Source: Chrysomallon squamiferum (taxonomy: Eukaryota; Mollusca; Gastropoda; Neomphalida; Peltospiridae). From it: a stretch of DNA of 64,000 bases. Location: NCBI GenBank assembly GCA_012295275.1, contig CM022677.1, forward strand, positions 3,593,968 to 3,657,967, written 5' to 3'. Positions 1 through 9,974 of the stretch are shown here, in pieces (positions within the stretch are counted from its first letter, which is position 1; every line of letters starts with the position of its first letter). The position numbers were made by a program, and so were the translations under genes. The notes below the pieces were generated by a model. That model searched no databases and was not told the DNA's origin. It worked only from the letters and a program-made list of their open reading frames with translations.

Positions 1-111
1 TATTGTGAAACATTTGTCATTTAGATTTGTAACAAAGACAACGATGTAAAGAGTCAACTGCTGCTGCAGCTGCTGATGATGTCAGGATGATGGTGATGTG
101 TGTTTTGATAT

Positions 112-251
112 CTACATCTTCCTAATACACTTTCTTTGATGTTGCTGTGGTTTCCCAGTCTTCCAGAGAGAATTATTAATAACAACAGCATCAATGGACA
201 CAGATAAATGTTTGGTTGATGTCAGTGAAACTTTTAGCCACATAATTATAT
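112..251 (-). pseudogene. CAMSAP: CAMSAP-like CKK domain, terminal exon (block A)
   Basis: Seen: read on the minus strand, a splice acceptor (TCTCACAG) precedes an exon whose conceptual product contains TKHLSVSIDAVVINNSLW followed by a short basic tail and a stop at 114-112. Known: CAMSAP/Patronin proteins end in the CKK domain, which binds microtubule minus ends; its last segment reads like TMSVSVDALTIHNHLW and is followed by a short lysine/arginine tail. The match in content, position and ending is strong. The upstream codons (YNYVAKSFTDI, comparable to YNSGSKSFTQ) lie in a different frame, so a 1-nt frameshift splits the exon. Inferred: this is the 3' end of the pseudogene whose other exons lie at 945, 3541, 5560, 5844 and 6346. 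Confidence 0.8.
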
Positions 252-844
252 CTGTGAGAAAAACAAAATAATATTAATTAATATATTACATGACAATTAA
301 TAAATAAAACAATAACTCATTAGTATTAAATAATTCCTTATCACAGAAACATTCTTAAATTCTTTTTGAAATATTTTAATCTTAAGAGTTAATTTATAAA
401 TTACAAAAACAAAATAAGAAAAAAAAATAATAATAAGAAAAGAAATTGAATTTAAAGTATAAGAAATTATATAGTGATACATTTTATATTGTCACTGTTA
501 TCCACTGAAGTTTATTGATTAACGTCTTGTTATAGGCTATACCCTTTTTTTCACTGACATGCACAAATATTTAAATCTTGTCAAAAACACCTACATTTCA
601 CTTGGTCAGTATTGATATTGACCAAAAATGTTTTCATTTTATATTAAAAAAATAATAATAAATAACTAACTAGTAAAAAAACATCATTTGCAAAAACATT
701 TATTTTACATTATATTAATGAGTTGCATGTTGATGAATGTACAAATTTATAAAGATGAAGACAGATTTAAAATAACATAAAAATACACTTTCTTATCAAG
801 ACTCTGTATTTGTGGTAATATTTAGTATGAAATAAAAAATATTA
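252..844. other. CAMSAP-like pseudogene, last intron
   Basis: AT-rich sequence between the two CKK exons. It has homopolymer and (TAA)-type runs and no exon-like segment on either strand. An open reading frame at 297-482 is a low-complexity Ile/Phe/Tyr translation and is not considered a gene. Confidence 0.5.
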
Positions 845-960
845 AATATGTACTTGCTTATAAAACCCATAAATCATTTCATTGATATAAAAATGTGTAA
901 AAAACTAACCAAAACTATTTATAAAATATTAAATATGTACTTACTTATAAAACCTATGAA
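845..960 (-). repeat. Partial tandem duplication of a CKK exon end and its splice donor
   Basis: The segment around 931-960 (exon end, donor, start of intron) recurs at about 845-885 with a few changes; both read AATATGTACTT(A/G)CTTATAAAAC. The outer copy has GCAAGT in place of the GTAAGT donor. Seen directly; it shows local tandem duplication after or during decay of the pseudogene. Confidence 0.65.
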
Positions 961-1107
961 TCATTTTACTGGGTATTTCTTCAGGTCCTACACAACAAAT
1001 TTAGATAATTCATCAGTTTCTGGTGTGAAAGAAGACAAAGCTTTGTGCTGACATCCTCCGTCACAGAACAGAATTACAAAGTGTTTAACATCAGACTCAG
1101 CCAGCTC
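945..1107 (-). pseudogene. CAMSAP: CAMSAP-like CKK domain, penultimate exon (block A)
   Basis: Seen: acceptor TATCTAG at 1113-1108 and donor GTAAGT at 944-939 bound an exon on the minus strand. It begins ELAESDVKHFVILFCDGGCQ and continues HKALSSFTPETDELSKFV; after a frame change comes GPEEIPSKMIHRFYK. Known: the CKK domain of CAMSAP1-3/Patronin reads ELxKxDxxHFLILFRDAGCQ, RALYxYxPDTEEVxKLYG and TGPKxITxxMIDKxYK. The order and spacing are the same. A single extra base near 997 creates an in-frame TAG and shifts the rest, so the exon cannot be translated through. The CKK is normally the most conserved part of the protein, so this is good evidence for a dead copy. Confidence 0.85.
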
Positions 1108-1132
1108 CTAGATAAACAAACAAACAAGCAAA

Positions 1133-1179
<47 letters not shown>

Positions 1180-3540
1180 ACTGATAAATGAAAATATCTT
1201 TAAATACCATAAATCAATAAACAGATAAATAATATTGTATTAAATGGCAATAATGTATAAAAAGTAAAACAAATATAATTACATTACATATAAAATTCTG
1301 AAGTAACTAATGCTGATTTTGTTTTTCAGTAATAACAACAACATAAAACTAATACAGTCATAGACACTCACACATACTTGATAGATTTAACTCTGCAACT
1401 TCCCCTCTCAGATATTTCTACAACTTTCTAACAATAAATAACAATTATCTCTCAATTAGATCAGATCAGAAAGATAATTCTCTTATAAAAACTTAAAACT
1501 TTACGTTGCAATTTGAATAAAATAAAAATAAACAGAAAACAAATCACTTATAAAAACTATGTATCTTTTAAAAACAAACAGTAATAAGAAAATCAAATAT
1601 AATGAAAGAATAATTCCTGCTAAAGCTTATAGATCTAAGAAAAACAGATTTCAATATTTCTGCTCCATTTAATTAAGCAATGGCTTCATTTAGTTTAGAC
1701 AATAATAATTAGCAGAGATTTTAAAACATGAAAATTAATAACCAGGTGAGCAAGCTAATTTAACCAAAACACAACCTGCAAATAAAGATTAAAAATAAAA
1801 TTTAACTGAAAAGATAATTTACGATATTACAGTCCTGTAATAATGTGATAATAATAAGGATGATGATGAAGAGGATTAAAATGAAGACATTTTGTTTCAT
1901 TTTTTATTTTAATTTATCTGTATGATCAGAAAATATGAGAAAAGTAAAAGTAAACGTCACAGACTGAGTAAATTAGTGTAAAATGCTGGCATACTCAGTC
2001 TTATTAGAGTTTTGTGTGGATTAATGATATTATGATAGAAAATAAGTGTAAACATTAATAATAATAATGATGATGATGATGATGATGATGATGATACTAC
2101 TACTACTAATAATGAAAAAAATAATAATAATAAAGAAGATAAAATGCTAAAACAAAAGAAACAAAAAACAAGAATTTGTTAAAGTTAAAAAATAAAGTTT
2201 AATATAGATGATGAAAACAGATGTGACTAAATGAAGAAATGATAAACATGCTTTAAACTAATGGATGATAAAATTGTCTAATTTTACTTATAAAAGTTGA
2301 ACTTAATGAATATATGTGATGCTATAATGGACCTACTGTAAAAGTAAACCTAAAAGACTGAGTAAATTAGTGTAAAAAAAAAAAAAAAAAAATCCTCAAA
2401 AACAGCTTTTTGTATGGATTAATAATGTTATGATAGAAAACAAATGTAGAAGTAAAGGAATAACAAATAAATAAACAAATAATAATAAGAAGAAAAAATC
2501 ATAAGATAAAGAAAATTTAATGATTGTAGACACAGACACAAGACTGAAACAATGCTAATGGAAGAATGGAAATAATGAAGTATTCTAAGTTATCAGTATA
2601 TTTGTATACTACAATTACTTTACTTATTATTGTATTCTAAGTTATCAGTATATTTGTATACTACAATCACTTTACTTATTATTGTATTCTAAGTTATCAG
2701 TATATTTGTACACTACAATTACTTTACTTGTTATTGTATTCTAAGTTATCAGTATATTTGTATACTACAATTACTTTACTTATTATTGTATTCTAAGTTA
2801 TCAGTATATTTGTATACTACAATTTACTACATTAGTGAAATACATAATTTACAATTATTATTGTATTCTTTAAGTTATTAAAACTGCATCCAATTTATTG
2901 TATACTACAATTACTTTACTTATTATTGTATTCTAAGTTATCAGTATATTTGTACACTACAATTAATTTTACTTTATTATTCTAAGTATTATAAGTTATC
3001 AGTATATTTATATTCTAAGTTATCAGTATATTTGTACACTACAATTACTTTACTTATTATTGTATTCTAAGTTATCAGTATATTTGTACACTACAATTAC
3101 TTTACTTATTATTGTATTCTAAGTTATCAGTATATTTGTAAACTACAATTACTTTACTTATTATTGTATTCTAAGTTTTGAGATGCTGAATTGAAATTAG
3201 TAAAAATAATAATAAACCTTACAATATAAAATGTCTGATGTAAGATTTGTAAAATTTAACTGAGATGCACTCACTTAAATATTCCTTTAATATTAACTTT
3301 CTTTGTTAGTATCTGACTATTATACAAGGATCTTTTAAAACCTGAAATCATCCATTTTAAATAAAAAAAAGTATTTACATAAGTATACACACTAAAACTG
3401 AATTTTACAAATCCTAATTTTCCAGTACAATAAACTATTTCATAAACTGAAATAATAAAAGATATAATACAATTACTTGGAAAGTCAATTTTGTTTAACA
3501 CAAATTCTGAATCATAACTAAAAACTCTCACAAAACTTAC
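1108..3540. other. Intron-like AT-rich stretch holding short repeats
   Basis: Contains (AAAT)n at about 1130-1182, (GAT)n near 2066-2095, an A run near 2375-2391 and the 52-bp array at 2581-3176. In intact CAMSAP genes some 1000 residues of linker and coiled coil lie between the CH and CKK domains. I find no recognisable remnant of those exons here, so they appear to be missing from this copy. Confidence 0.5.
2581..3176. repeat. 52-bp minisatellite
   Basis: Unit begins TATTCTAAGTTATCAGTATA and recurs at 2581, 2633 and 2685 with exact 52-base spacing, then about eight more times to 3176. Two units near 2825-2930 and 2960-3010 are broken by insertions. Units differ at one or two positions only (TGTATAC/TGTACAC), so the array is young or homogenised. 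No coding potential. Confidence 0.9.
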
Positions 3541-3898
3541 TTTCTGCTTCTTGCCCATTCAGAAGCTGTCCTGTCTCTGTCAGTTTTATCATTTCAAACC
3601 AGAAGATCAGCTCTGTGAGAAAGGCTGACAGGTTTTCTTGTACGCTATCTCGTGTTTACAGAAGATCAGCTCTGTGAGAAAGGCTGACAGGTTCTCTTGT
3701 ACGCTATCTCGTGTTTACAGAAGATCAGCTCTGTGAGAAAGGCTGACAGGTTTTCTTGTACGCTATCTCATGTTTACAGAAGATCCTCGTAGGTGAAGTA
3801 CACAAAGTTGATGGTAAGATGCTGATCACAGAATGTTTTGATGAGGCATAGATTACATAAAGAATGAACTAATCCTAACCCATCTTCCTAACATGTAT
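3541..3898 (-). pseudogene. CAMSAP: CAMSAP-like CH-domain exon with internal expansion (block A)
   Basis: Seen: acceptor TTTTCAG at 3905-3899 and donor GTAAGT at 3540-3535 bound a minus-strand exon. It encodes SLCNLCLIKTFCDQHL and INFVYFTYEDLL, then after a repeated stretch FLTELIFWFEMIKLTE. Known: the end of the CAMSAP N-terminal CH domain reads SLYNIRLLREFSNEYL, FYLTLEDMLY and FIAELFWWFENVKP. The first part ends in TAA directly after EDLL, where the 59-bp repeat begins. The expansion and its stop codons prevent translation. An overlapping open frame beginning MGKKQK at 3558 is a shadow of this exon's end. Confidence 0.8.
3601..3777 (-). repeat. 59-bp tandem repeat inside the CAMSAP-like CH exon
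   Basis: Three units start at 3601, 3660 and 3719, with the edge of a fourth at 3778. Each carries AGAAGATCAGCTCTGTGAGA on the plus strand. Units differ by one or two bases. The nonamer GATCTTCTG (minus strand) sits at both edges, and it occurs naturally twice in the exon 59 bases apart (end of YEDLL and in LIFW), which explains how the duplication could have been seeded. Confidence 0.9.
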
Positions 3899-3941
3899 CT
3901 GAAAAATAAATAAATAATAAATAAAGCAATTAGTATTTTAT

Positions 3942-3945
<4 letters not shown>

Positions 3946-4029
<84 letters not shown>
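3946..4029. repeat. (AG)n microsatellite
   Basis: About 84 bases of uninterrupted AG, within the intron-like sequence upstream of the CH exon. Confidence 0.95.
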
Positions 4030-4033
<4 letters not shown>

Positions 4034-4236
4034 CAATTTAGATCATATTCAAAAGCAAAAGAAAAAACAGATCTAATACTAAAACATGAATTTGTCGATT
4101 ATGAAATTTAACAAAAAGTCCCCAAGACAATGCCTCTCTTAATCAGATATTAACTTTCAGCAATTTAATATATGCTAAATTTTAAAATTTCCATCTCATT
4201 TATTATTTTATTTGCAAAAACTGTTCTAAAACAAAC

Positions 4237-4365
4237 CATGAAAACTGAGAGACTGGAGACAATAGAAACTTCAGACAACAGGAACTGTACATCCGTCTCT
4301 ACATCTTTTAGTATGTCTGTCATCACAGGAACAGTGACACTGTGTGAAGGGCTGGCAGTTCCAGT
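4237..4365 (-). pseudogene. Possible further exon of the CAMSAP-like pseudogene
   Basis: Seen: minus-strand segment preceded by TGTTACCAG and followed by GTTTGT, open for 43 codons, with a composition less AT-rich than its surroundings. It is Ser/Thr/Val-rich (PVMTDILKDVETDVQFLL). It lies between the two blocks of CH-domain exons and in the same orientation. I cannot match it to a CAMSAP segment, so it may be a lineage-specific exon or chance. Confidence 0.25.
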
Positions 4366-5174
4366 CTGGTAACAGGAAAGTTAAACATTTTAAAATACTG
4401 ATGAAATATGAAGTTGCTTCTTTTGTTTTATAATATAGAAATAAACATTTACAACAAAATAATCACATTTACATAAATATGTATGTGTGTAATGTGTGTG
4501 TAAGTGCATGTCCATGTGTTTGCATGATCACTTACTGATAAGTTATCTACAAACTGCAACTTCATATATTAAATTAAATTAAACTTCATTAGGTTTAGAA
4601 TAATGTGACCTCAGTGTCTGATGGAAGTTCACTGGTTGTGTTAAAAGTTGTAATTCAACTGAAAGTTTTAAAATTACATGTTCAATAGAGAGGTTTAGCA
4701 CAGACGTAACTTTCACATACTGATTTTCTTGATATGGGACAAGCTTATATGTATGTGTTTACGTATAGCAATGTTTTGAAACATTATAAAGGGTGAGTCT
4801 TGTTTTTATGAGTTTCTTTAATGTTTGTTAACTAGGCAACATAAATACTGAACATGCTTTAACCAAATGTGCATATATTATATATCCAAATAAAGTGTTT
4901 ATAAGTTCTAGAGCTGCAGTTACTTCCCTTCCTTCATCTGACACAATACAAGCTTTGCTCTTTACATGGAAGCTAAACTGAAAGTGAGTTATGTACATGA
5001 CTCATACTGTAAGTCTGTATGCAATCAGATACATGAACAGATTACATCTATGCTAAACCTCACTAATATGCTGAATGTAAAGACTGAGGTCTCATTACGT
5101 CATATAATAAATTATACAAAATATGAACATATCATTCTCCTTTTACCTCTCCCTGTGTCTCTTCATTAATTCAT

Positions 5175-5175
<1 letters not shown>

Positions 5176-5256
<81 letters not shown>
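5176..5256. repeat. (CT)n microsatellite
   Basis: About 80 bases of CT. The Leu/Ser open frames across it are artefacts. A related TAAATG(TAAATA)-type hexamer run lies at about 5485-5545. Confidence 0.95.
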
Positions 5257-5258
<2 letters not shown>

Positions 5259-5559
5259 CTCTCCCTCATACATTCAAATGCAACAATCATTTAATATTCA
5301 AAGTAGAACAATAAAAGCTTTTAAATACAGATTGTCATTGACCTCTGAACTGAAATACAATTGATCATACTGTGATACTTTCCAAAAAACTATCTGAACC
5401 AAATAAATAAACTTTAACAGAGTAAAAGAGGTTTTCAGTTTCTTATTTTTTTAAATTTAATTTATGTATTTAATAAACAAACAAAAAATGTAAATGTAAA
5501 TATAAATGTAAATATAAATGTAAATGTAAATGTAAATATAAATAAAAACTACAGCTTAC

Positions 5560-5645
5560 CTGATGGCTTGGACAGCATGTTCTGCTGAAACAACTTCACT
5601 GGTTTATGTCATCATCAGCACATCAATTAGAGGAATATGTGCATT
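5560..5645 (-). pseudogene. CAMSAP: CAMSAP-like CH-domain exon (block A)
   Basis: Seen: acceptor TTCAG and donor AG|GTAAGC bound an 86-bp minus-strand exon reading NAHIPLIDVLMMT, an in-frame TAA, then TSEVVSAEHAVQAI. Known: intact CAMSAPs have MSAHMAMVDALMMAYTVEM followed by ISIEKVVASVKRF at this point. Alignment is colinear; the stop replaces one residue of the conserved AYT. Splice sites are intact, the reading frame is not. Confidence 0.75.
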
Positions 5646-5843
5646 CTGAAAAAATGACAATGAATAAAATAATAACACAGATAATAAATAAACAGCTATA
5701 AATAATCCTTATAATGATAATAATAAAAATAATTTACAAAACAATGACAGATCACTGATTATTATTATACTGTTTTATAATGAATAAAGAATTGTAACAA
5801 AATTTATTTTACTCTCTAAGACACAAAAATAAAATAAACTCAC

Positions 5844-5945
5844 AACTGAGAATGGTGCACAAACATGAGAATGGTTTCTGTAAAAACAGCTGATTCATCC
5901 TTCTCCATGATGTAAATTCCCTTTCTAGACAGCACCTGAACAATA
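5844..5945 (-). pseudogene. CAMSAP: CAMSAP-like exon with the LSRKGIY motif (block A)
   Basis: Seen: acceptor CTGCAG and donor GTGAGT bound a 102-bp minus-strand exon encoding IVQVLSRKGIYIMEKDESAV and then FTETIL. Known: vertebrate CAMSAP1 has VIQALSRKGIYVMESDD at the N-terminal side of its CH domain. This is a near-diagnostic match. A homologous exon lies in inverted orientation at 24336-24426, about 80 % identical by eye over its first 70 bases. Confidence 0.85.
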
Positions 5946-6345
5946 CTGCAGTGACCTACACAAAATATTTAACTTCAATATCAAATATAAAGTTTAGTAA
6001 TTTTAATAACAGCATGATATTTTTATCAATATCCATTTGTTGAAAAATGCATTTTCTCTGCTTAAAGTAAGACACTAGAGATAATTAAAACAAAAAACAA
6101 CAATGCATATAATAATTAGAACATAAATCTTGAAAGATAAAAAAATTATAAAATATTTCAGACTTGAAGTTTTATAATCCTTTATCATTTTATGGAATAG
6201 TTGACTAACACAGTAACAGTCCGTAAATCATCAAACTTAAACATTTTGGTTGTAAAGGCTTGCCAGCTACTTACTTTGAAATGTCTGCATCCACTTTTGA
6301 AAACTCCCAAATGTAAATAAAATCATTAATTATGTTCTTACTTAC
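5946..6345. other. Intron of the CAMSAP-like pseudogene, with exon 2 deleted
   Basis: From about 6060 this matches 49320-50006 of block B, but the ~430 bases that carry exon 2 there are absent. The break is near 6168, where ATTTCA runs directly into GACTTG; block B has TTTCA on one side and TTCAGACTTG on the other side of the missing part. Confidence 0.7.
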
Positions 6346-6612
6346 CCTGCCAGACAAAAACAATGAACACAAGATGTCACCGTCGGGCTCATATCCACGT
6401 GGGTCTCATGAGGTTTTTCGCTTTTCTTCAACGACCTGTCCGATTTAACTGACGTAAAACTGGTGCCGTCATCATTCCAAAGCATGTTAACAATGTAATC
6501 TTCACTAAACTACCTGAATCCTTACTGACAGCTTTTCAAAGATATAGTGGTATCTCTTAAATAATCCAGAGAGAAATTCACCAGCAGATTGTGTAAGCGA
6601 TTCGTCCGCCAT
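6346..6612 (-). pseudogene. First exon of the CAMSAP-like pseudogene (block A)
   Basis: Seen: minus-strand ATG at 6612-6610 (context CAATGGCGGACG) and donor GGCAGG|GTAAGT at 6345-6340. The beginning MADESLTQ is followed by a 4-base insertion relative to block B (CCAGAGAGAAATTC against CCAGAAATTC), which shifts the frame into an early stop; downstream codons resume as SEDYICNMFW-like text in another frame. I do not recognise the protein. It is assigned to CAMSAP only because its paralogue in block B is followed by an exon carrying the CAMSAP KVYGENVPNEF segment and because downstream exons here are CAMSAP. Confidence 0.6.
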
Positions 6613-7097
6613 TGTTTTAAGCTTGTGTAACCGAGCAGTGATAGAGTTACCTCCCTTTTGGGGGCGGAGTTATAATGTCAGCTGAGGTCATTACAACCGT
6701 ATACACCCTGCTTCATACTACTGTGACAAATACAGCAGACTTCAGTGATAATGTATGTCAGTATACGCAGCCATTACTTCAATACTTGTGTGTATAAACA
6801 CATGTATTTAAAAAATGTCTCTGTTTATTTATGTGTTTATTTAATCTGATTTATATTTATTTCGGCATGCCAGTGATCATCACTTTAAACCTGCAGGGTT
6901 AGTTAACTCACATACACAGAATTATGTAAATATAATTATATATCATATGCATAACATACACACTAATATATGTACCTGCATGTATACTATTGAATGTTAT
7001 TTTTAAAAAACAATCCTATTTGTGTGTATTATTATAGGTTTTGAGAGAACATGCAAACATAATGATGTCTGAACTGAAATCAGTTCTTCCACATTTG

Positions 7098-7170
<73 letters not shown>

Positions 7171-7519
7171 AATAATTAATTGAATGTTGTATCAATATTA
7201 ATTAACAGACTGATACCATGTTAATGGATCTGCTTTAATCTTATGTATTTATTTATCTTTTTATTTTTTGGCTTACCATTAACATTTGTAGTTTTACTCT
7301 TAATAAATTACTGATGTCATCTACAGTTCTTTTGTTTTTATTTTTTTTTTTATTCTTTTTAGTATATATTAATATTTTCTCTTATTATGTTACAGATATC
7401 AGCTGAATTGTTTTATTTTGATTTGTTTGTCCCATTATGTTTGTATAATGATTAAAATATGTTATGACACACTATGTATTTACATATTTAATTAATTTTA
7501 AATTTATTTTTCTCTGCAG
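6613..7519. promoter_or_regulatory. Divergent promoter-like spacer between CAMSAP and MARS pseudogenes
   Basis: Lies between the minus-strand start at 6612 and the first MARS-like exon at 7520. It holds a GC box-like GGGGGCGGA at 6660-6668, one of few such sites in this AT-rich window, next to the motif GAGTTACCTCCCTTTT at 6644-6659. Further out are an (AC)n tract (7099-7163) and AT-rich sequence. Inferred to descend from a shared bidirectional promoter; activity is unknown. Confidence 0.4.
7099..7163. repeat. (AC)n microsatellite
   Basis: About 64 bases of AC in the divergent spacer; absent from block B because the spacer is deleted there. Confidence 0.95.
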
Positions 7520-7635
7520 AGGATATGAAACTGTTTCCTGCAGTGATGACTTGGGGATGTTCTGTTCTTACACAAACACCTGTAGTCAAAGCAGTTAAAT
7601 TTGTCACTGTTAATCAAGGACTTAACTCGTTAAAG
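7520..7635 (+). pseudogene. MARS1: MARS1-like pseudogene, first coding exon (block A)
   Basis: Seen: acceptor TCTCTGCAG, an ATG (MKLFPAVMTWG), the string VKFVTVNQGLNSLK and a donor GTAAGT at 7636. Known: cytosolic methionyl-tRNA synthetases begin M(R/K)LF and open with a GST-like domain with a beta strand like VxVxTVxH. The match of this exon alone is weak; it is assigned by being first in a colinear series of MARS-like exons. It is open over its length. Block B's copy has lost its donor. Confidence 0.45.
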
Positions 7636-7870
7636 GTAAGTGTTTAAAAATTTGTGAAGAACCAATAATATTCTTGTATGAGTGTTAAAGTCAAAGAATG
7701 AGGAATTTTCATTCAGTTTACTGTTATTGTTGTTATTTTCACAGTATTTATTATTATAAACTAAATTGTTGTAGGATTCAGGTCAGTGTTATGAACTTAA
7801 TGGAGAAAAAAAAAAAACATTTTTTATTCAGCTTATTATTTATGTTGTTTTCTTTCATCTTCTTGTTCAT

Positions 7871-7871
7871 C

Positions 7872-7937
<66 letters not shown>
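7871..7937. repeat. (ATT)n microsatellite with (ATC) tail
   Basis: About 67 bases of ATT followed by ATC units, in an intron of the MARS-like pseudogene; block B has only a short imperfect equivalent. Confidence 0.95.
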
Positions 7938-8271
7938 CATCATCATCATCATCAGTATATATATATTATTTGAATAATTATTATTATATGCTATGTTCAT
8001 TCATGATTTCTCATGTTGCATATAAAACATCCTTTAATTGCCAGTGAAGAACTTTCATAGAGGAATTTCTCTTTGTACAATTTCTATTCATAAATTTAGT
8101 TTTATACTTAAGAAATATTAATATTTAAACACTTTTAACATGACATTAATGATTCACTGTAAATGTAATCATTCCACATATATGAATCATGATAACCAGT
8201 AATATCAAAAAGGACAGAGATATTATTAAATATTCATTTTTATTCTTATTTATTTACATTCTTTATGGCAG

Positions 8272-8397
8272 AACTCTTTGCTATTTCATTCTTATTTAAC
8301 ATCTGTAAGTTCTGAAATCAGGAAATTGAAATCAACTCAGACTGGACAAAGTTCTGTACCAAAACATCATGGAAAGGAAAAACCAGCATAAACTATT
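8272..8397 (+). pseudogene. MARS1: MARS1-like pseudogene, GST-C region exon (block A)
   Basis: Seen: acceptor GGCAG at 8271 and donor GTAAGT at 8398 bound a 126-bp exon. The translation LFHSYLTSVSSEIRKLK... GQSSVPKHHG carries an in-frame TAA near its end. In block B another frame gives AISSWFNI. Known: MARS1 has SALHSWFQTLS and a following basic helix at the end of its GST-C domain. Assigned mainly by order; both copies need frame changes. Confidence 0.45.
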
Positions 8398-8443
8398 GTA
8401 AGTTTGTCTTTATTATTATGTTTATTAGATTAATATTATTCTT

Positions 8444-8445
<2 letters not shown>

Positions 8446-8488
<43 letters not shown>
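8446..8488. repeat. (GT)n microsatellite
   Basis: About 43 bases of GT, shared in position with the (GT)n at 51544-51629 in block B. Confidence 0.95.
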
Positions 8489-8489
<1 letters not shown>

Positions 8490-8780
8490 GGGAGGATTGT
8501 TTAAGAATGTTGGTATGCGAGATAAAAGACATGGAAAATGTTGGATCAACTCAGGTAAAATTATAATTATAATTAACCTTTATGATTTCAGAACATTATT
8601 ACTCTGTACAAGTGACAGAATTAAATATTTTAAAATGTAAGCAGTTGTCACATAATGTTACTAAACAAATCCTATCACCTTACTATAAATACTATAATAA
8701 TACTGATAAATAAATAATAAATTAACTTTACAAAATCAAATTCAATATTTATTAAATATGTTGCAGTAGCTTTAGTAAAT

Positions 8781-8781
<1 letters not shown>

Positions 8782-8837
<56 letters not shown>

Positions 8838-8955
8838 ATGTATCGAGCCATACATTTCAATATGTATATGTACCTGCGCTACCTTTTATTTATTTATTTA
8901 TTTTCTGTAGTTATTTACCTGTTTCCTTATTTATTTATTTATTTATTTATTTATT
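8782..8955. repeat. (AG)n then (TTTA)n microsatellites
   Basis: AG run at 8782-8835, short unique sequence, then TTTA units to 8955 directly before the acceptor of the next exon. The same arrangement stands at 51964-52146 in block B. Confidence 0.95.
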
Positions 8956-8959
8956 TTAG

Positions 8960-9077
8960 TTTATCCACAACACAGCAAAAGAAATATATTAATCACCAGT
9001 GCTTCACCATGTGTCAGCACTGTCCCTCACCATGGCAACATCACTGGTTGTGTAGTCAGTTCTTATGTTTCCTCCAG
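8960..9077 (+). pseudogene. MARS1: MARS1-like pseudogene, class I signature exon (block A)
   Basis: Seen: acceptor TTTTAG and donor GTAACA bound a 118-bp exon. One frame reads KRNILITSASPCVSTVPHHG then [14 protein letters not shown]. Known: cytosolic MARS1 reads [20 protein letters not shown] followed by IIGCVLSADVFAR; HLGN is its version of the class I HIGH motif, which contacts ATP. Here HLGN is HHGN and LPY is SPC, both poorly compatible with activity. The next exons of the catalytic core (CGTDEYG region) are missing from the block. Confidence 0.85.
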
Positions 9078-9484
9078 GTAACACATTTTATTTTATGTGT
9101 TAGAGTTATCTTCCATTGCCAATTTCTGTTTTATTATTTTAGCTTTTTGAACTATTCTATTTGTATTGTTATTTTTGTTTGTTTTATTTTAAATAACATA
9201 TTATGATTTCATTATTTGATTAGTAGTATTAAGGTCTTTACAAAAATTAGTTATATATGTTATTGTTATTTCAGTTAATTTTATTATTATTTAATATGTA
9301 TTTTATTCTTATTACAATTAATTTTATTATTACTTATTATATATGTTATTATTTTTAAAGTTAATTTTATTATTACTTATTATATATGTTATTCTTATTA
9401 CAGTTAATTTTATTATTACTTATTATATATGTTATTATTATTACAGTTAATTTATTATTACTTGTTTTAGTGTGATTATTTCAT

Positions 9485-9634
9485 AATGTTCAAAGTGTGG
9501 CTGTACAATATGAGAGGTCACCAGTGTGATGTATGTGACTCATCAATGCTGTAGAAATGTAAAACACAAAATATAAATCTTGTAAGTCATTACCAGTCAT
9601 TAAAACATCACAACTATTTTTAGATTCACCAAAG
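9485..9634 (+). pseudogene. MARS1: MARS1-like pseudogene, zinc-knuckle exon (block A)
   Basis: Seen: homologous to 52673-52822. It contains CSKCGC, then after a frame change GHQCDVCDSS, then KYKSCKSLPVI... QLFLDSPK up to the donor GTAAAC at 9635. Known: MARS1 has CxxCG, RGDQCDKCG, CKVCRSCPVV and HLFLDLPK here. In-frame TGA and TAG codons interrupt it. The acceptor of this copy is TTTCAT instead of TTTCAG, so it could not be spliced normally. Confidence 0.75.
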
Positions 9635-9910
9635 GTAAACCTGATTTGTTTTTTCTTGATTCATTTGCTGATAAAGTTTCAAATCCTTCTAAACTTCTTT
9701 TTTTCAGTTAAGTATGTCAATTCTAAAGACTTCAACATTTGTTTGGTGGGGTATGAATTTAATAGTTAACATTTATTTATGGTTGTTATTATATAAGAAA
9801 ATGCAAAATTATTAGAATATTTTAATAAGTAAATAATTTTAGGGGTTTTACCAAATAGTAGTATTCAGCTTAATGATAACTGTTCTTATGCATTTGTATG
9901 AGACCAGTGT

Positions 9911-9915
<5 letters not shown>

Positions 9916-9971
<56 letters not shown>
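9916..9971. repeat. (CA)n microsatellite
   Basis: About 56 bases of CA; the equivalent site in block B (53096-53110) has only about seven units. Confidence 0.95.

Positions 9972-9974
<3 letters not shown>

Noticed and set aside
3271-3558. A gene starting MGKKQK on the minus strand
   Set aside because: The ATG lies inside the CH-domain exon of the CAMSAP-like pseudogene, in another frame, and runs straight across its splice donor into intron.
8838-9206. 122-codon plus frame as a gene
   Set aside because: It runs from a (TTTA)n microsatellite through the MARS-like exon in a wrong frame into an intron.
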